Shown: piece after piece, positions 53,326-61,150 of the stretch
Numbering within the stretch: position 1 is the first letter of the stretch
How the letters are laid out: each line of letters starts with the position of its first letter
Assembly: GCF_040729435.1 (NCBI RefSeq)
Contig: NZ_CP160398.1
Coordinates: 4,817,001-4,881,000 of the forward strand
DNA length: 64,000 nucleotides
From: Pseudomonas sp. HOU2
GTDB taxonomy: Bacteria; Pseudomonadota; Gammaproteobacteria; Pseudomonadales; Pseudomonadaceae
Direction: 5' to 3'
The notes under the pieces: generated by a model
What the model was told of the DNA's origin: nothing
Seen by the model: the letters and a program-made list of their open reading frames with translations, nothing else
The model's database searches: none
Made by a program: the position numbers and the translations under genes

Positions 53326-53937
53326 ATGACCGAAGCATTTTGCCAGATCCCTAAGGAAATGATGCGTGCTACACACTGGATTAGTAAAACCACTGGCCAG
53401 CAATTCAAACTCACAGGTACACAGAAAATCATCTGGGTGCACATGGTTGACCGTTACAAGTTTTTCCAATCGCTGGGCAATGATTGGTTTGATGATCAAG
53501 AGGACATTGCTAAGGATACTGGGTGCGACGTTAGCACTGTGAAGGGGTTCATTAAGCTGTTGGTGGAACATGGGTATATGGTTGTGGAGCGTAAGAAACT
53601 TCGTGGTTTCGTATACTCCAATAGCTACAAGATTGTAGCTCCACTGCATTTATACGATAGAGGCGCCTCTGGATCCCTGTGTGAGCAATCTTTCAATGCT
53701 GTTGCGACATCGGCAGCCTCAATTGTTAGTGCCCGTGTGATCGCACCACAGGCGGCTGTAGAGCCACTAGCTTTTCCACTAGATGCGTATATCGACAACC
53801 CTGTGAGGACTCCTGTAATCGTACATGAAACAGTGCGAGGTTTCGCCGATACACTGGATGAGGAGATTGATTACGATGTTCCTGTACTTCCCAAGGGGCT
53901 TGCTAATAACTCAAGCGAACCAGACCTTTGGGGGTGA
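53326..53937 (+). CDS. Winged-helix protein, candidate replication initiator
   Basis: A 203-residue protein. Residues 25-100 form a winged helix of the kind at the start of many Rep and DnaD-like proteins: LTGTQKIIWVHMVDRYKFF, then DDQEDIAKDTGCDVSTVKGFIKLLVEHGYMVV with the recognition helix, and a wing (RKKLRGFVYSNSYKIV). The C-terminal 100 residues are Pro/Ala-rich and acidic without a recognised domain. It follows the iteron array, which supports a role in origin binding. A transcription regulator is the alternative. Confidence 0.65.
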   Translation: MTEAFCQIPKEMMRATHWISKTTGQQFKLTGTQKIIWVHMVDRYKFFQSLGNDWFDDQEDIAKDTGCDVSTVKGFIKLLVEHGYMVVERKKLRGFVYSNSYKIVAPLHLYDRGASGSLCEQSFNAVATSAASIVSARVIAPQAAVEPLAFPLDAYIDNPVRTPVIVHETVRGFADTLDEEIDYDVPVLPKGLANNSSEPDLWG

Positions 53938-53987
53938 TCCAGATCAGTCAATTCCTGGCCTTACGATGCAAGGCCAGAACTCCGTGC

Positions 53988-54839
53988 TCAGTCTTCTACA
54001 CTGTCGATTGCGAAGTTGATAAAGGCTGAACAGCAGATGAGCATGAATCTAGCATCTGCTTTGGTTGGTGCGGCAGCATTGTCTAGTAACGCATGTCTGA
54101 TGCCACTGGCGTCACTGGTGTAGCCATAGAGGGTGAGGAAAGCTGATTTCAAGCTCCCGTGCAGATTATGCTTGGTCTCAAGAATCTTCAGTGCCTGTCC
54201 TAGCGTAGCCTTATCATCGCCCACGAGCTTCTTTGCAAGAGACTCAACAGCGCTTATGCTTTCTTTAATTGAATTTCGGTAGTCCGGGTTTTCCCTGTCA
54301 GTTAGTAGGCCGAGCGCTGTTTGAAGATGGGTTCTAGCGCCAGTATATTTGTCAGATCCCGAGATTGCCTTTTCAACCTCCTCAATCTCATCACTAGACG
54401 TGATAGGTGTGACCTTTCCAGAAACGAAACGGTAGGCTGAGTTTTCGCGCTCGAGAACCCTATTAAACTCTTCCACGAGAATTTGCTCAGAGCCGTTATA
54501 ATTTAGACCTACTATGAATTCCAAAAAACTATATACGCGATGCCACTTCATTTTGAAGAAGTTTTCACGTATTGCTTTTTTGAATTCCGGCCATTTATAA
54601 GGAATTGTATCTACAGGCACCTTGTGGAACTCAGAGAATACCAGTTCCGCGAACTTTTGAAAGTTTGACCCGGCTAGCATATCTGGGAAGTATTCTTTCG
54701 ACTGGTAGAAGCTTGAAAAAAGCTTGAGTGTTAATACATTCCAGAGAGCATTCTGCAATGCAATATCAATACTTTCGACTTGAGCCACCTTCACATCAGG
54801 AGCTAGACCCATTCGCTGTGAGAAATCCATTGTCACCAT
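53988..54839 (-). CDS. AbiJ-NTD4 / HEPN abortive-infection protein
   Basis: A 283-residue protein. The N-terminal part (MDFSQRMGL, then IDIALQNALWNVL and FKMKWHRVYSFLEFIVGL) follows the AbiJ_NTD4 pattern. The C-terminal part has NPDYRNSIKESISAVESLAKK, LYGYTSDASGIRHALLDN and CCSAFINFA, the HEPN_AbiJ pattern. Related proteins cause abortive phage infection, with HEPN as probable RNase. It is a single gene opposed to its neighbours, with AT-rich base use, a typical defence cargo. The 384 bases upstream to 55223 hold the hairpin AGAGC-TTC-GCTCT (55025) but no gene. Confidence 0.82.
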   Translation of the reverse strand: MVTMDFSQRMGLAPDVKVAQVESIDIALQNALWNVLTLKLFSSFYQSKEYFPDMLAGSNFQKFAELVFSEFHKVPVDTIPYKWPEFKKAIRENFFKMKWHRVYSFLEFIVGLNYNGSEQILVEEFNRVLERENSAYRFVSGKVTPITSSDEIEEVEKAISGSDKYTGARTHLQTALGLLTDRENPDYRNSIKESISAVESLAKKLVGDDKATLGQALKILETKHNLHGSLKSAFLTLYGYTSDASGIRHALLDNAAAPTKADARFMLICCSAFINFAIDSVED

Positions 54840-55232
54840 GGCACCTCATCTTCTGATATCAGTCATCGCCTTCTAGGGCTAGCGCCTGATTGCTGATGAG
54901 TAGTGTACTACGCTGGCAGGTGGCCATTGAGGTTTTGTCTAACAAGATGAGAATCCTCTGAAAACCCACATGAAACCCTACTGAAACCTTGTCACTGAGG
55001 ACAGCTCTTTGCATGCCTCTGGTTAGAGCTTCGCTCTGCAAGCCAGCATTTTCGGGGCTTGCCAGATTGCACGGATAAGCTGGATTCGGTGCGGACGCCT
55101 CAAGTTGAGGTTTCTACGCCAAAACGGTAGTTTTGAGCCGGAATCACCAATTTTTGCAAAACCACATCACCCAGCCCCAGCCTACCCAGAGCTGCGCTAC
55201 GATTCCTGCACCACCCCTCAAGGATGATTGCC

Positions 55233-55451
55233 ATGTCACACAATACAAGTGCCAACATCGCCACGGCTGATGCGCTCACGATCTTGCTGAGCAACCAGCA
55301 CGGGATCGCAGCAGCGCTGGAGGAACTCGCTCAGTGGGTAGCTAGCCAAGGAGGCGATGACGCCGCCGACAATGCCCTAGCCGCACTAAATGGACTGGAT
55401 ACTCATGCCCGAGCGCTCACTGACGCGATTTATCAGCTTCGTCAGGTGTAG
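55233..55451 (+). CDS. Small helical protein of unknown function
   Basis: A 72-residue protein started at ATG 55233, preceded by AAGGATGATTGCC; ATG 55224 is the alternative. The sequence is helical and acidic (ALTILLSNQHGIAAALEELAQ, AALNGLDTHARALTDAI). It precedes the serine recombinase gene by 130 bases. I do not recognise the family. Confidence 0.6.
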   Translation: MSHNTSANIATADALTILLSNQHGIAAALEELAQWVASQGGDDAADNALAALNGLDTHARALTDAIYQLRQV

Positions 55452-55466
55452 GTCTCAACAAACGAC

Positions 55467-55567
55467 CGTTAAACGATACCATTCTGACAAGCGGTATCGA
55501 GTATCATCTAAATAGGCTTCTTGATTTGTTGATGCGCTGGTAAGCTGATACCACGTTAAACGATCCC
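55467..55567. promoter_or_regulatory. res-like repeats upstream of the serine recombinase
   Basis: CGTTAAACGATACC (55467) and CGTTAAACGATCCC (55554) are direct repeats. Between them are the inverse GGTATCG (55493) and a TGATACC (55546). Such paired half sites before a resolvase gene are characteristic of its recombination and autoregulatory site. Confidence 0.6.
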
Positions 55568-55581
55568 AAGAGCTAACTGCT

Positions 55582-56151
55582 ATGTCCCGCACATTCCTTT
55601 ATGCACGCTGCTCAACAGCCTCACAGTTCACCGAGAACCAGACCTTAGAGGTCAAGGCTGCTGGTTTCGATGTGCAGGCTAGCCGGGTGGTCGAAGAAAC
55701 TATCTCAGGCAGCATCGCTGCTAGTGAGCGTCCCGGCTTCAAGAGGCTCCTAGATCGCATGGAGAGCGGTGACGTGCTGATCGTTACCAAACTTGACCGT
55801 CTGGGGCGTAACGCCATGGATGTACGCCAGACCGTTGAACATCTGGCTACCAATGGTATCCGTGTTCACTGCCTCGCCCTTGGTGGGGTAGATCTAACAT
55901 CGCCAGCAGGCAAGATGACCATGCAAGTGTTGGGAGCTGTTGCGGAGTTTGAACGTGACTTACTGATTGAGCGCACTCAACAAGGTTTGATCCGTGCCAA
56001 GGCAGAAGGCAAGAAGCTGGGTAGGCCCGAGGCCATCAGCACCACAGTAGCAGTGCAACGACTCAAGGCTAAGGACATGACACAGGCTCAGGCGGCTACT
56101 GAGCTAGGTGTGGGAATTGCCACCATCAAGAGACATTGGAACAAGGTTTGA
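55582..56151 (+). CDS. Serine recombinase (resolvase/invertase family)
   Basis: A 189-residue small serine recombinase. The catalytic serine lies in [14 protein letters not shown] (residue about 10), and the arginine cluster in [13 protein letters not shown]. The [15 protein letters not shown]-helix is followed by a C-terminal HTH_7 domain ([20 protein letters not shown]). It resembles Tn3-type resolvases and Hin-like invertases. With the repeats upstream, it may resolve dimers of the excised circle or invert a segment. Confidence 0.9.
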   Translation: MSRTFLYARCSTASQFTENQTLEVKAAGFDVQASRVVEETISGSIAASERPGFKRLLDRMESGDVLIVTKLDRLGRNAMDVRQTVEHLATNGIRVHCLALGGVDLTSPAGKMTMQVLGAVAEFERDLLIERTQQGLIRAKAEGKKLGRPEAISTTVAVQRLKAKDMTQAQAATELGVGIATIKRHWNKV

Positions 56152-56172
56152 GTAGACCTGTAGATCCACATC

Positions 56173-56196
56173 AGCCCCGCCTTGAGCGGGCTTTGT
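56173..56196 (+). terminator. Terminator of the serine recombinase gene
   Basis: AGCCCCGC-CTTGA-GCGGGCTTTG forms a strong stem 22 bases past the recombinase stop. The 250 bases beyond it hold no supported gene. Confidence 0.75.
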
Positions 56197-56445
56197 TGTC
56201 TTTGCAGCCCGTGCATCATCGCTGAGGTTGCACGCCTCTGACAGCGCCTGAGTGCGCTACAGACTGACTGTCATTATTTACGAATCAATCCGCTTTGGCT
56301 GCTGCCGGTGTCTGACCTGTTCAATACCTCCAGCAAAACCGAGCCAATCTTATTTTTCCACGCCTGCATACAGACGACCCCCCACCCCTTGCAAAGTCTA
56401 AAACGGCGGGGGCAAGTGTCTAGAAATATCGCTCTTATGGTGCTG

Positions 56446-56919
56446 CTACTCGTAGGCCGTCTTCACTCGTAGTAATTCGGCGATCTTTATCAGTGAATCG
56501 TGGTTTCTGCGAACCGATAAAGGTTTTGGTATCTGTGCCATATGAGTGAAAGGTGGATTTGAATCTCTTGTCTCGTGGCCGATCCCGTTTAGCTCGCGTG
56601 ATGCCTCTACAATGTTCTTCCTTGAAGGTAACCGAAACAGGAACGCTGCCAATCGGTAGCAGACAATCACCTCGGCCTTCGATACCAGCTCAGCGGCGTG
56701 GTCAAAGACCTTCGCCGATAGCTCCGCATCTTCCAGCCCGTTAGTGAGTTTTCCTCGGTGCCGAAGCAGCGTGTTGGCTGTCAGGCCAATAGCGCCCTTG
56801 AACTGTTGCACCGGCTCGATCACGAGTTTCAGCACAGCCTGACTGACAATGAATATGAGTATCCCGCCGAAAATCGTGAGAAGGAACTGTAGCCATTGAA
56901 ACGCAACGCTTGAGGGCAT
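56446..56919 (-). CDS. Membrane-anchored protein of unknown function
   Basis: A 157-residue protein with one N-terminal membrane helix (WLQFLLTIFGGILIFIVSQAVL) and a soluble helical cytoplasmic part (LRHRGKLTNGLEDAELSAKV..LVSKAEVIVCYRLAAFLFRLPS). The C-terminal half is basic. The pattern recalls uncharacterised membrane proteins of prophage cargo; no catalytic motif is seen. It is on the opposite strand to the recombinase and may be expressed with the gene at 57017. Confidence 0.65.
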   Translation of the reverse strand: MPSSVAFQWLQFLLTIFGGILIFIVSQAVLKLVIEPVQQFKGAIGLTANTLLRHRGKLTNGLEDAELSAKVFDHAAELVSKAEVIVCYRLAAFLFRLPSRKNIVEASRELNGIGHETRDSNPPFTHMAQIPKPLSVRRNHDSLIKIAELLRVKTAYE

Positions 56920-57016
56920 AACACTCGGCCATGTCTTGGATGAGCTAGAAGATTACCCGGTAGCTTGGCACCGTGCCACTACGTCACAGGTTGGGCCAGG
57001 TACGTGGGTAGTTAGT

Positions 57017-57448
57017 TTAATGCACCGATATCCACCCATGATTCTGGTACGTGTCCCACACTTTTGTAGCGAGATAACACGCTAGGCCAGCAGCCAACAG
57101 GAGATTCCGTGCCATGTACCACCAGTGCGACTCTCGTCTTTCATTGAGCCTCATGATGCAGTAGGCACGCACTTGTGGGTCAGGCTCTTCCAGTGCAACA
57201 GCATTCATTCGAATCGCTGCAATCGTTGATTCAATCCTTTTGAAACCACAGATCGCGCTGGTGGCGAAGACCAACAGGCTACCAAGCAGGAACGTTTCCT
57301 TGTTGATACCTAGCTGGGCGTAGGGGTTGGTTTGGGCGAGGTAGGCACAGATCGCCAACGTCACGCCGAGAATGAAGTAATCCAGTTTGCTGGCCGCTTC
57401 GTTGTGAGCGACTTTCAACTGTAGGACTGGGCTGGGCTGTCCTGACAT
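57017..57448 (-). CDS. Two-helix membrane protein of unknown function
   Basis: A 143-residue protein with membrane helices at about 25-45 (DYFILGVTLAICAYLAQ), 52-68 (FLLGSLLVFATSAICGF) and 112-128 (NLLLAAGLACYLATKVW). The N-terminus is hydrophilic (LKVAHNEAASKLDYF). Small multi-helix proteins beside integrases are often superinfection-exclusion or defence effectors, but nothing specific is recognised here. Confidence 0.7.
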   Translation of the reverse strand: MSGQPSPVLQLKVAHNEAASKLDYFILGVTLAICAYLAQTNPYAQLGINKETFLLGSLLVFATSAICGFKRIESTIAAIRMNAVALEEPDPQVRAYCIMRLNERRESHWWYMARNLLLAAGLACYLATKVWDTYQNHGWISVH

Positions 57449-57511
57449 TTTGATTTTCCTAGTTATGGGGAATCACCAACCTGAACAAAGTTGGTGATTC
57501 TTCTTCATCGA

Positions 57512-57658
57512 TTACAGATCAAGGACATATTGGAAAGGAGGGCTACGGAAGTGCTGCCTCACGTGCTCCCAGCGCCCGAAGCGCCAGCGAGGGTAATCGT
57601 GGACGAAAACACTTTTGGTACGTTGAGACGACGAGCGGTGACGAGGACGTCTGGCCAT
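57512..57658 (-). CDS. Possible small basic protein
   Basis: A 48-residue open frame started at ATG 57658: MARRPRHRSSSQRTKSVFVH and continuing PRWRFGRWEHVRQHFRSPP. The biased composition (Arg/His/Trp) looks protein-like, but no good ribosome site is seen. Tentative. Confidence 0.3.
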   Translation of the reverse strand: MARRPRHRSSSQRTKSVFVHDYPRWRFGRWEHVRQHFRSPPFQYVLDL

Positions 57659-57905
57659 GAGAAATGGAGCCTCTAGAGAAATTGCAGTGGTGCAATCCTC
57701 TGGGCGTGACAACGTACACACAAAGTGTTGTTGACGTGACGGTCACGCTGTTGGCTTAATAACCGCCTGCCCAGATTCATGCGTTTTTCGAAACGTGTGT
57801 ATCGGGGGTGGTGCGGGTGGATCACGTTCTGTCGCCAAACTTCGCGTGACCACTCGCAAGCATTTCCCTTCTACCGACCTATACGGTCTTCCATATACGA
57901 CAAAA

Positions 57906-57926
57906 CCCTACATGTAGGGCCTTTTT
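57906..57926 (+). terminator. Short terminator-like hairpin
   Basis: CCCTA-CATG-TAGGG followed by CCTTTTT. No plus-strand gene leads into it, so it may end a non-coding transcript. The surrounding 57660-58290 has no supported gene. Confidence 0.45.
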
Positions 57927-58294
57927 CGTGCCGTGCTACAAGATAATGCGTTTCAGGGGCGGATTGCAATGTACTGCCTGTGGATAAACCTATGCGTAAA
58001 TTGTGTAAGAAACGCGGAATTCCCGTGTAGGCCGCGAACCTGCTGCGCTAGACCGTCTGTCACTGTTTTTTCACCGGGAAAAACCCTTCAGCGGATTTTT
58101 AAGGGCGCAAACCCTAATACAAAAAAATGGAGTTGCGATAGGGCTATTTGCCCACTAGTTTCCTTCAATGGTGATGTGACAGATGGTGACGCTTATGCAC
58201 AAACCGTCTTAGGATTACGGTTTTAATGCTATGATCGAATAGCGTTGTATAATGTATAGGAGTAGCCCCAACTCTTGATTCTGTTCCCTACGTT

Positions 58295-58513
58295 GTAAGC
58301 GAAGCTTACGTGTTGACGCCCTCGACCTACGGTCGTCAGTGATCCAGCGATGCCGATGGCATCCGTTTGCACCTAAGCAGAAGAGCAAGGCAAAAGCTGA
58401 TTTGTGTAGAAGGTGTATGTGGTCGAGGTAGACCGTTAGGTCTGAGGTGTTCCCATTGGTGGGAGTTAGCTCCGACCTTCGGTCAAAGGCATAACCCCGT
58501 CAGCGTGCGCTGA
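58295..58513. repeat. Cluster of short perfect hairpins
   Basis: Six small stem-loops follow one another: GTAAGC-GAA-GCTTAC (58295), CGACC-TAC-GGTCG (58323), GATGCC-GAT-GGCATC (58349), TCCCA-TTGG-TGGGA (58451), GACC-TTC-GGTC (58474) and TCAGCG-TG-CGCTGA (58500). The stems differ in sequence but not in form. They run up to the 3' end of the integrase gene. There is no open frame. Confidence 0.6.
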
Positions 58514-58516
58514 CAT

Positions 58517-59983
58517 TTAAACAGTACGAATGGTGGGTAGCTTAGCAACGGCGTCGAACTTCTGTTTCGGTGATGATCCATTCGAGTACACGTCGAACGT
58601 CACCGTTCCAGTTTCGTGACCTACAAGCTCCTTGATCAGCCTGTCAGGTATGTCTGCCCTCACCAGTGATGTGATAACCGTCGCCCTGATTGAGTGGAAT
58701 ACGCGGGTACGATCAAAGCCCAAGGTGGTTTTCAGCCTACCAAAAGCCTTGCTCAGTGCATCCGACCGAATCCCATATTTGTTATTGCTGCCTGTAGGCA
58801 CCAGATAGTCGTCCGTAGATGATTCGCTGAGTCGTTCTACTAGTGCCGTTAGGTTGGGATGCACCGGCACCTGTCGAATACCTGCAACGGTTTTCGAGTC
58901 CACGATATCGAACATCTTCACACCGTCCACGGTAATCAGATGTTCCTTGCGGAGCTGGCACAGTTCCTCAATGCGAGCGCCGGTGTACCCACCCAGCAAA
59001 ATCAAGTCTGGTAGCGCGCCGAGATTCTGTTCCTTCGCTGCTTTGTACAGGGTGCCGACTTCCTCAACGGTGAACGCCTTCCGTTTCGCGTCAAGCTTGG
59101 CCTTGCCTTTGAGTGTAGGTAGCGTGTGTTTCTCGAACGGGTTCACATGCCCTTTGAAAGCCTGTCGCCACTGTGGCTCATGCGTCATTGCCCATTGCCA
59201 GAACTGACTACCAGCGAGTAGGTATTGCTGCTTGGTCTTGCTGCTGAGCTTCATGCCCTGTAGCCAAGAACTCACCGAATCAAAGTCGAGCTTGGTGCCA
59301 GTGGTTTGCAGGTGCTCCGACAGATTCAACAGCTTCGATTCCTGCTGATTCACCGTCTTGAGTGCGACGTGATGCTCAAGCCTGTAGTTGCGGAATGAGG
59401 CTAGCCGTGCCTTCGTAATCGGCGAACGAGTCTTGTAGCTGGCCGGATCTTTCACCAGCGTTTCCAGTTCTTGGCCCTGCTCAGCAGTGAGCTTGTAGTC
59501 AGTGCCAAGACGCTTTTGCAGCATGCCTTTGAGTCCGCGATTCAGTTCGTCCTGAATCTGTACTTTTCCGCCGATTCCATCCTTGAGATGGTCGCTCACA
59601 AGCAGCCGTACAGCTTGCATAAAACGGGGGCTGTTCATGAGCCTCGCTCTGAGGGCTGGATCAACATCAGGCAGTGGCGGGGCGGTCTCACCGACAAGTG
59701 CTCGCTTTTGCCCTTGGGTGATTGCATCCAAATCTTCGAGGGTCTGCACTACGTCTTCTTGCCAGCCATCTCCCAGCAACTTGCCTTCACGTAAGGCTTT
59801 TATCTGACTCTTCCAAGCATGGAGGATGGGCAGACGGCGGAACATGGCCTCTTCTCGCGACCCAGTTCTCAAAGACAGCGAAAGAATACGACGACCGCCG
59901 AAAGCCTCTCGCACGTCCTTGGGAATATCCATCCTGACGTGATAGGTGCCGCCTTGTAGTTGCAGATTATTGGCCTTCGGCAT
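58517..59983 (-). CDS. int: Tyrosine integrase of the element
   Basis: A 488-residue site-specific recombinase. The N-terminal part (LQGGTYHVRMDIPKDVREAFGG) is an arm-binding domain like DUF6538. Residues 230-290 form a core-binding domain. The catalytic residues are Arg in GYTGARIEELCQL, His-x-x-Arg in VFHSIRATV, His in LVGHETG and the nucleophile Tyr in TFDVYSNG. It is encoded next to attR and reads into the element. Its promoter region contains the arm-type repeats, so binding probably autoregulates it. Confidence 0.95.
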   Translation of the reverse strand: MPKANNLQLQGGTYHVRMDIPKDVREAFGGRRILSLSLRTGSREEAMFRRLPILHAWKSQIKALREGKLLGDGWQEDVVQTLEDLDAITQGQKRALVGETAPPLPDVDPALRARLMNSPRFMQAVRLLVSDHLKDGIGGKVQIQDELNRGLKGMLQKRLGTDYKLTAEQGQELETLVKDPASYKTRSPITKARLASFRNYRLEHHVALKTVNQQESKLLNLSEHLQTTGTKLDFDSVSSWLQGMKLSSKTKQQYLLAGSQFWQWAMTHEPQWRQAFKGHVNPFEKHTLPTLKGKAKLDAKRKAFTVEEVGTLYKAAKEQNLGALPDLILLGGYTGARIEELCQLRKEHLITVDGVKMFDIVDSKTVAGIRQVPVHPNLTALVERLSESSTDDYLVPTGSNNKYGIRSDALSKAFGRLKTTLGFDRTRVFHSIRATVITSLVRADIPDRLIKELVGHETGTVTFDVYSNGSSPKQKFDAVAKLPTIRTV

Positions 59984-60000
59984 AGAAGCACTCTCTGTTT

Positions 60001-60023
60001 TTCTACGTAGATATTCTACGTAA
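60001..60023 (+). repeat. Arm-type integrase site repeats, right end
   Basis: TTCTACGTAG at 60001 and TTCTACGTAA at 60014, in the same 13-base register as the pair at the left end (48011 and 48024), between int and attR. Confidence 0.7.
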
Positions 60024-60083
60024 TAGTACCGAGAAAGCCAGTAAATACGGCGTTTATTGGGTCTCTTAGTTGCGAATGGTGAG

Positions 60084-60100
60084 TCCCTATCTCTCCGCCA
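60084..60100 (+). other. attR core
   Basis: TCCCTATCTCTCCGCCA, an exact copy of the tRNA-Ser 3' end, marks the right border of the element. The preceding bases (GCGAATGGTGAG) do not continue the tRNA, so it is only a fragment. Confidence 0.92.
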
Positions 60101-60108
60101 TTACATAG

Positions 60109-60147
60109 AAAAAGCCCCGTAGCTGAAGAGCTACGGGGCTTTTTTTT
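60109..60147 (+). terminator. Original tRNA-Ser terminator, displaced by the element
   Basis: AAAAAGCCCCGTAGCTGAAG followed by AGCTACGGGGCTTTTTTTT is a near-perfect hairpin. It would have ended tRNA-Ser before insertion. The gap from here to 60449 holds no gene I can support. Confidence 0.88.
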
Positions 60148-60449
60148 CTGCTCGCTTGAGTGATCAGCAAATCCTGTCGCCGGAACCCGAGGTTGAAAAG
60201 TCGATAATCGGATGTGATTCGATTGATGCCGGTTCGTACGTAACTCTCGGAGTCTACCTACAGCTCTATTTCAAATCACTCCTTATCCTGACCTGCGTGC
60301 CCAATATTGACCGGAATTCGGATAAAAACACGCCGCTTTTAAAGCCTGGAGGGTGGCGTTGTCCGCTTGTTCAAAGGGGGGCGCTTCATCGATCAGCGAT
60401 ATGAATCGCGATTGTCAATTTTTCCTGCGCGGTATCATGGTGTAATACT

Positions 60450-60704
60450 ATGAACAACAAACAGCTCGGTACGCTCGCAGCTATATTTTCACGACCCACA
60501 CCCGCCACGTTGGAATGGGCGCGCATCGAGTCTCTTTTCAATGCGGTCGGGGCCAGAACCGTCGAAGGCAATGGTTCGCGAGTTCGGTTTGAATTAAGAG
60601 GTGTGGTCGCTACGTTCCACCGACCTCACCCGGATAAAGAAGCAAAGCCCTATCAGGTTCGTGATGCTCGGGCTTTTCTTGAACAAGCAGGAGTCACTCC
60701 ATGA
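60450..60704 (+). CDS. hicA: HicA-family toxin
   Basis: An 84-residue HicA-like mRNA interferase. The dsRNA-binding fold is recognised by a helix (ARIESLFNAVGA), the strand SRVRFELRGVVATFHRPHP with the active-site histidine, and the KPYQVRDARAFLEQAGV end. It precedes hicB and overlaps it by 4 bases. It lies 350 bases outside attR, in chromosomal DNA next to the element. Confidence 0.9.
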   Translation: MNNKQLGTLAAIFSRPTPATLEWARIESLFNAVGARTVEGNGSRVRFELRGVVATFHRPHPDKEAKPYQVRDARAFLEQAGVTP

Positions 60705-61033
60705 ACGTGATGAATTACAACGGGTATGCCGCCCGAATTGAATACAGTGATGAAGATGGTCTTTTTGTTGGTCATATCGCTGGGATCAAGGACGTTGTAG
60801 GTTTTCATGGCGAATCTGTAAAAGAGCTTCGGTCAGCGTTCGAAGAGGCTGTTACTGACTATCTGGAGACTTGCGCAAAACTGGGCCGTGCTCCTCAAAA
60901 GCCTTATTCGGGCAATCTCAGTCTGCGTTTGGCGCCAGCTCTTCATGCGACTGTTGCCGTAAAAGCGCAATTGGCTCAAAAAAGCATTAATCAGTGGGTT
61001 GCGGATGTTCTTGACCGAGAGGCCCATGCCTAG
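60701..61033 (+). CDS. hicB: HicB-family antitoxin
   Basis: A 110-residue antitoxin. The N-terminal partial RNase H-like HicB domain is GYAARIEYSDEDGLFVGHIAG and EEAVTDYLETCAKLG. The C-terminal RHH-type DNA-binding part is SLRLAPALHATVAVKAQLAQ and SINQWVADVLDRE. ATG 60701 overlaps the hicA stop; ATG 60707 is an alternative. It neutralises HicA and represses the operon. Confidence 0.92.
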   Translation: MNVMNYNGYAARIEYSDEDGLFVGHIAGIKDVVGFHGESVKELRSAFEEAVTDYLETCAKLGRAPQKPYSGNLSLRLAPALHATVAVKAQLAQKSINQWVADVLDREAHA

Positions 61034-61079
61034 CTTGATTCGGGTCTGGAGCTTGTACGTCGTTCCCGAACAGAGCAAA

Positions 61080-61113
61080 TAGCCCCGTAGCTGAGAAGCT
61101 ACAGGGCTTTTTT
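61080..61113 (+). terminator. Terminator after hicB, third copy of the tRNA-Ser type
   Basis: AGCCCCGTAGCTGAGAAGCT with ACAGGGCTTTTTTT resembles the hairpin at 60109 in nearly every base. It probably ends hicAB today. Confidence 0.82.
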
Positions 61114-61150
61114 GTATCTGCGGGCTTTACCAAACACCCGCATCAGCCAC

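Larger units (their letters stand above)
47942..60100. mobile_element. Integrative element at tRNA-Ser (12.1 kb)
   Basis: The 17-base core TCCCTATCTCTCCGCCA at the tRNA 3' end recurs at 60084-60100, followed in both cases by a nearly identical ACATAGAAAA(A)GCCCCGTAG. A tyrosine integrase gene lies beside the right copy. Base composition drops and codon use shifts throughout. Contents are a coupled five-gene operon with a tape-measure-like protein, iterons and a winged-helix protein, an AbiJ-type gene, a serine recombinase and unknown membrane proteins. No conjugation, terminase or capsid gene is visible. Confidence 0.93.

Noticed and set aside
57491..57676. 61-residue plus-strand open frame opposite the possible 48-residue protein
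   Set aside because: No good ribosome site and no similarity that I recognise; the minus-strand reading looks slightly more protein-like.
57933..58226. 97-residue plus-strand open frame in the element
   Set aside because: Composition is erratic with many cysteines, no ribosome site and no domain; it lies in a stretch that looks non-coding.
58295..58513. CRISPR array at the hairpin cluster
   Set aside because: The stems differ from each other and there are no equal-length direct repeats or spacers.
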